Assembly: GCA_945643635.1 (NCBI GenBank)
Contig: CALZFC010000044.1
Span: 608,501-672,500 of the forward strand
Length of the DNA stretch: 64,000 nucleotides
Direction of reading: 5' to 3'
Source of the DNA: Allodiplogaster sudhausi
Taxonomy: Eukaryota > Nematoda > Chromadorea > Rhabditida > Diplogasteridae
Under the pieces are notes generated by a model. That model did not search any database. It was not told the DNA's origin and saw nothing but the letters and a program-made list of their open reading frames with translations. Position numbers and translations under genes: made by a program. Positions 58,801 to 64,000 of this stretch are shown here, piece by piece (position 1 is the stretch's first letter; each line of letters starts with the position of its first letter).

Positions 58801-59277
58801 ATACGAATAAACATCTTCATGCAAAAGGAATGTAATTTTAGTGCGCATGACACACTGTTTTCTCCGGGAACTTTCCCGCGCCACTCAAGATTTTCTCCAG
58901 GAACAATCCGGGACCGGTGTGGGAATTCTGAAAGTTCTCTCACCGCTCCCGGAACTTTTACCATAGAACGAAGGCGTGGTTGAGAATTTTTTTTGACAAA
59001 TCTGCATTATTTGTCATTTTGGCAAAAACATGTTTTGAGGGGTTCGGGCATTGGGACCCCCATGTAAAAAATTAAAAAAAAAAGAAATCAAATTCTACTC
59101 GGTTACTCCTGCCCCAAAATGCTCATTTTTAATGTATTTAAACTTAAAATGTATATTAAATTATTTAGCTGACCTGGTTAATACCGGGTTGGTTGGAACC
59201 ATGGCCATACATCCATGGCCCACGGAGAACAACGCAGCGAAGCTGAGAATGGCGATTAGAATGACAGAGGCATTCAT
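55834..59277 (-). CDS. Secreted Thr-rich, cysteine-rich protein, 5 exons, 234 aa
   Basis: Exons (minus): 59277-59174, 57114-56928, 56782-56654, 56470-56350, 55997-55834; phases agree and the stop is TAA. Residues 1-22 are a signal peptide (VILIAILSFAALFS). Residues about 41-83 are a Thr-rich stalk likely to be O-glycosylated. The rest has paired cysteines at 88, 91, 104, 112, 125, 130, 154, 178, 184, 186, 214 and 219. There is no transmembrane segment or GPI signal, so secretion is inferred. The layout of signal peptide, Thr run and Cys domain recalls nematode C6/DUF281-type extracellular proteins, but the match is by architecture only. Intron 1 is about 2 kb; two donors are GTCAGC. Confidence 0.8.
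58360..58560 (+). repeat. (CTTT)n-like degenerate repeat
   Basis: Imperfect CTTT/CCTT/ACTT repeat inside intron 1 of the secreted-protein gene. CCGGGAACTTTCCCG-like motifs occur on both sides (about 58068 and 58866). Confidence 0.75.
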
Positions 59278-59399
59278 GGTAATCTGAAAACAAACGAACA
59301 TTGAGACAAATTGGAAGGTTTCTAGATGGGTAACTATATCTGGTATGATATCGAATTTATTTATATACATCGATTAAAATCTGATAGCAGTGATAAAGA

Positions 59400-60300
59400 T
59401 ATGACGCGACCGGAGAATTAATGAGTAAACACTGTTCGGAGTAAATACATAATCACAATATGAGATGAATATAGTGCGTTTGGATAAAAGGAAACAATTA
59501 CTTTAATATGATTATATGTGCCATTAAATAGAGTGGGGTGGATCAGGTCTCGCGAAAAGGGGTGGAGGAGTCGCTGGTAAGACTCTGCGACCGTGCTCTG
59601 AGGAGAACATGAAGGATTCCAATACCAGAAGCTAATGAATGTTCGAAGGGAAGCGACAGCAATAATGTTAAAAGAATGGCCCTAGAGATTTGGCACATTG
59701 ATATGAAACAAATCTAGCGGAGGAAGTGCGAGTATGATCTGCCTAAATCTATTAACAGAAAATTTGGACGAATAAAGACCCAGCCCGGCCGTTGCACCGC
59801 TTAAATACAGAAAAATTACTAATTGGAAGAGAATTCAAGTCCGCACCTTCGCACCATAAGTGATTACACTAACTAAGCTGAATAACAGCCACAAGGAATG
59901 CCTTTCAATGGCAGAACGTTTTGTCAACATTTCGACCTTGCTTGCTTAAACTGAAATGACTTGACGCTGTCGCTATTAGAGTTTAAATATAACACAATTC
60001 GATATGTCATGATTAGAGAAAGAGATAATTAGAGAGATACAGAGAGATACAGAGAGAGACAGAGACAGAGAGAGATAAGAGAGAGAGAGAGAGCGAAAAG
60101 ATAGAGGAATCTCATTGTCATGAATGAAAACGGCAAGTCAAAATGGAAATGAGACAGGTTTGAGTAGGCGGCATTTCCCATTATCTGCAAAGGTCATGCA
60201 CCCCTTGGGTGTATGCAAGCTAATAAGACTCAATTGTTGCAATTTGCAGAAATGGTTTATTTAATTGAATATATGTATTTTTTCAACTGGCATTAAGTAA
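59400..60300. other. No gene seen
   Basis: Upstream of the secreted-protein gene. AT-rich with one GA array at 60030-60095. No exon supported. Confidence 0.4.
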
Positions 60301-60744
60301 CATGTAGTAACTACAAAAAATACACATGTCGCTTATATTTCAATGCTTTGGCAGTAAACACGGATTGAAGTGTTCGTCAAGGCTACGTTCAAAACGATGG
60401 AAACGACCCTGCAGCCGGAAAGCAAATCAGCCTGGGCACTACTTCGTTTCTCACTCAACTCAGCCTGACAATGAGCGATCTAGTGCTTTAAAGCATTTAG
60501 ACATGATGTACTTTATTTTCTAACGCCGATTATTTTTGCTCTTCCGCTGATGGATAAAATTTTGTCTTGTTGCAAGCTTCACGGGAAGCTACCGCTCGTG
60601 TTTGATCCTCTGCGCCATGATCCGTTTGAGGAACGTGAGTGCTGCTAGTCCATGCTCGTGTTGTATCCCAGTTCCTTCTTCATGGACGTCAAGTGAACCG
60701 GCTGTTTTAAACGGCGGCAGGTTGATTTTCATCTCCTTTTATAT

Positions 60745-61010
60745 ACATACAATGTCAAAAAGATATTGTCAGTGGTGTGCCAAAAGGCTGTGTCCTGTCT
60801 CCTCTGCTTTTCAACCTTTTTATTTCTGATCTACCACTACTTTTGTTGACCCAATCCTCGACAAATGCTTTTGTTTCACAGATGACATAAAACTCTGCAC
60901 CTCTTTCGATAGTAGCTCACTTCACCGAGCCAACGATTAACTTTCTCAAGCTTTCTTTCTATTACCAGATTAAAAACCACTATCCTATCGCTCACAAAAA
61001 GTGCAGCGTT
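60745..61010 (+). pseudogene. Reverse-transcriptase remnant of a second non-LTR element
   Basis: Plus frame near 60752-60840 reads DIVSGVPKGCVLSPLLFNLF then ISDLPLL, the SGVPQGSVLGPLLF motif. A frame change then gives CFTDDIKLCTSFDSSSL (about 60867-60920), the F.DD catalytic box with Th for Ala. It soon meets stops. It differs from the LINE at 2.6-8.4 kb (which has FADDLKIY), so it is a separate, older copy. Confidence 0.7.
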
Positions 61011-62350
61011 TTAACTTTCCGTGGGAATGTTTTGAACGAAATGAGAAAGTGGCAAGGAGACAAAGACGATTGGAAGAGTGCTGCAGAGAAAGAGAAGAGA
61101 GCTGGCCGAGTGTAACGATGCTATATCCGCCTGGAAAGGGAAAGGGAGGGCAGCATCCCGCCAGTTCGCCTTTCCCTTTCACCAATGACGTTATCAGCGA
61201 AGAGGTGAAACATTTGAAGGCCTCACACTCTTTTTCACTTATAAATAAATTAAAGGAAGACAATTACCGAAAATAATTAATTGGCACGTGGTGTAAGCGC
61301 TCTCATTCTCGTGTGCTATTTTGCAGACTGCCCATTCCGCTGCGCAAAAATAGCACGAGTGTATGGAATAGCGAAGGGTCGTGGCAATTTGAAATCTTAC
61401 ATTGTTGTAGGTCATCGCCTCTGTTTAAGCATCACAAAAGCTAGTGGCAACATCATAAGGAAGCATTGTAAAGGTAAATAGCAATGCACTGTAGCAGCTA
61501 AAACATTTTGGCCGGTCAGAGCTCTCAAACATGTCACTGCACCCAAAGGCGTTGTATGTACATATGTACGTACATAGATATATTGTGGTATGCCCGTTAA
61601 ATCTTGATGATTGTTGGTTAATTAATCCGGTCAATTCTATAAAGCTATAGTGCATTGAACGATCGCGCGATTGTAAAAACGACATCACCCATCTTGTAGG
61701 AAAGTTCTATTGCAAACGGACCCCGTCTTCATTTGAACCCCTCATTGTGAACAGCTTCAACTAAAGCACGCGGATATTTTTTAAGAATTAGAGAAAAGAA
61801 AGAAAAAAATAACATATGCTGATAATCAATTTCGAACGATATTTAAGGTGTTTTCCACAATTGCTCTTCGTTGAATTTATTTCCGGTTCTCCCTCTCTCC
61901 CTCTCTATAAAATTAAAGGGTTTCCAACATCTAATTTCGCGGATATACATACATCCAGCCGATTGAGTTTGATATAATAAATGGTTTAATAGATAACTAT
62001 TAACTCTTAAAGCTTCATGAAACCACCTACATACATACATATCTCATGGTCAGCGACTTTTCCTCGTAAACCAGCAAGCACGCCTGGGAATGATGACAAA
62101 TTACAAAGTGGATTCTGTTTGAGGACGTGAAGTATAATATGCTGGATAGATTGTTTAGTTATTTTTACTAGACGTACATATTTTGCAAAAGAACAAAGCG
62201 AAATCGTTAATTATATTTTAGTAATTTTAAGCCGATCCGACGCCGCCCGATGACGAATTCGGCCGTAGGCGGAGAAGTCGTTCGAGGAATCTTGAAAGAG
62301 TAAGCAGAAGCATCAGATGAAAAGACAGCATTTCAAAAAAGAGATATCTC
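61011..62350. other. No gene recognised
   Basis: An open plus frame to 61276 (Glu/Arg/Lys-rich) follows the RT remnant but has no domain. The remainder is AT-rich, with ACAT/TATG runs near 61555 and 62030. Confidence 0.35.
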
Positions 62351-62358
62351 ATGAGGAA

Positions 62359-64000
62359 TCAACTCTTTTCGAAGTAGTCTATGCAGGATTCTACAACTTC
62401 TCCGACCGACATTCTGTATGGCGAGACAAAGTAGAAAGTCACGAGTGGACTGGTCGCCGGTGAGATCGCGGACATCTGAATTAGAGGCAAAATTCGAGGT
62501 AGACAAGTGAAATAGAAAGCGAGTCCACGAGTGGTGGCGTTCACTAATTCGTACTTATAAAGGGACATTTCTAGCAGCGAACTGCTTCTAAGCCATTCTC
62601 CAATATCTCGCAATTGCAGACGCCGAACCACATTAGAAAGAAGAAGACGATTGTGAAGAGGAAGAAGAACGTCACTGCCGCTTGCGATGTGAGGGCCTGC
62701 GGGATTTTTAATTATTATTTTTCGTTATTTATTTAATTCTCGATTTTTTCCCGACCATTAGCGGACAAATGGAAAATAAATTCATTTTCTTTTTTCTCCT
62801 ATAATCTACATATATTGCTTACATATGTTCATATGTATATGTATGTATGTATTGGTGGGACGGCGCAACTGAATAAGCATATCTTGACAAGTTGCTTGTG
62901 CATTGCTCGCGTCTTTGACGAAAGACGCTTCGAGCGCGCGGCGAGACGCTTCAGAGTAAGACGCCGGAAGACCACGATGAAGACTGCAGCCACCGGAGGC
63001 ATCGAGCAAAGCCAACCGACGGTCGCTGCTGAGGCAGGCGCCAACAGTAGAAGGTGGCCTATTTAAAATATATTAAAAAAACATTTAAAACAAGCAATTA
63101 TTAATACATTAACATTCAAAGAAGAGCAATTCCAATCGTCTGATCAAGCCAACGAAGAAGCATACCCGCAATGGCCAAGTCATCATGGTAGTACTGCGGA
63201 AGAAGGGCGCGAAATTGAGCGCGAATCGCCTTCTCGTCGTCGAAGGCGTAGAGTTCAAAGAACATCTGATGACATTGATTAAAAAGAGCTCTTATTTTGC
63301 ATGTTCTATGAAGTAAAAGTATTATCAATCGCCTAATCAAATGATATGAAAACGAAACCATGAACGTGAAGGATGGAATGTAGAGAAACGCAAGGGGGAC
63401 ACACACTCGCCGCAATCGCAGATCGCCGTTGTCAAGGATGTGGTATCTGAAATAACACAGCATAAGACTGATTTCGTTGCAACTCTTTCAGATTGGCGCT
63501 TAACTACTGGTTTTCTATATTGATCGCCTGTCTTCTTTGCAAATTGTCAAATTGTCATGGCAAGGTGGCGTTAATATATTCTGAAATAGTTTTAAAAATT
63601 AGATATTTATTTTTTAAAGTGCTTAACTTGATCCAGGTAAACGTGGCATAACCGGAAGATGAAACAAGCGCAGAGGAGCGGGAACCATGTGCTGGCGATG
63701 TGAAGGAGTACGCCGTAGGCACGGGTGCACGTGGCGAGAGAGAAGAGGGTGCATGGCCCGTTGAAGACGTAGAAGAGCGACGGCGAGGTGGGGATGACTC
63801 TGTGCTCGAGATCAGGCTGCGGTCGTGAAAACGTGGGAATCTAATATACTATTAGCACAATTAACTGACAATCAAATGGGTTGCTTTCTTTGTATAAAAA
63901 ATAATAATAATAATAATAACCTGGTCATGGTGAACATGGCGAGAGCGCAGGAAACGAGTTCGACGATGGCCACATTGGCGAGGACTATCGAGAAGGAGCG
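62359..64000 (-). CDS. Srd-like nematode chemosensory 7TM receptor, 5' end outside window
   Basis: Exons (minus): beyond 64000-63921, 63816-63653, 63446-63359, 63265-63166, 63058-62889, 62696-62583, 62475-62359 (TGA). Helix 2: SFSIVLANVAIVELVSCAL. Then PDLEHRVIPTSPSLFYVFNG, PCTLFSLATCTRAYG (helix 3), ACFIFRYHIL, LAFLYIPSFTF, the DDEKAIRAQF..LLPQYYHDD loop, SMPPVAAVFIVVFRRLTL, KTRAMHKQL, and helix 7 TSPLVTFYFVSPYR. The GPC near helix 3, the FRYHIL junction, the MHKQL segment before helix 6 and the final YF..PYR are typical of nematode Srd receptors, expressed in chemosensory neurons. Exons 2-7 join in phase. The first visible exon ends in phase 2 but the next begins in phase 0, so one junction is unresolved. 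Confidence 0.85.

Overview
The window looks like chromosomal DNA of a nematode, probably a chromadorean; species not identified. The evidence is a multi-exon Srd-type 7TM chemoreceptor, a SWEET sugar transporter, a protein-tyrosine-phosphatase-like gene with its catalytic residues replaced, a membrane ADAM protease, a Thr-rich secreted cysteine protein, and a CR1/jockey-like LINE. Genes have GC-richer exons in AT-rich introns, and (GA)n/(CT)n microsatellites occur throughout, at their densest from 38 to 54 kb. The provided ORFs in those tracts are translation artefacts.

Layout. 0.5-10 kb: two partial copies of a dispersed repeat flank a decayed LINE (minus strand, about 2.58-8.45 kb), which is itself split by a ~1.7 kb insertion carrying minisatellites. 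10-15.4 kb: terminal fragment of a DNA transposon, dispersed and inverted repeats, and possible exons of an unidentified gene at 11.1-12.3 kb. 16.0-18.5 kb (+): complete 9-exon SWEET gene. 19.4-22.8 kb (-): decaying PTP cluster with one intact pseudophosphatase-like reading frame, a Lys/Glu-rich tail, and an inverted copy of two ADAM cytoplasmic-tail exons. 23.9-37.5 kb (-): ADAM gene in 16 inferred exons that join in frame (560 aa), with a 1.84 kb foldback transposon and a long hairpin in its introns.

38-54 kb: mostly microsatellite-rich DNA with a 60-bp perfect palindrome and a few unidentified exon-like segments near 49-50.5 kb. 54.9-55.4 kb: a MITE. 55.8-59.3 kb (-): 5-exon secreted Thr-rich/Cys protein gene. 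60.7-61.0 kb (+): remnant of a second reverse transcriptase. 62.36-64.0 kb (-): Srd-like chemoreceptor, 5' end outside the window.

The genes do not form an operon or an obvious pathway. All exon models were made by eye from reading frames, GT/AG signals and phase agreement. No alignment, search or transcript data were available.
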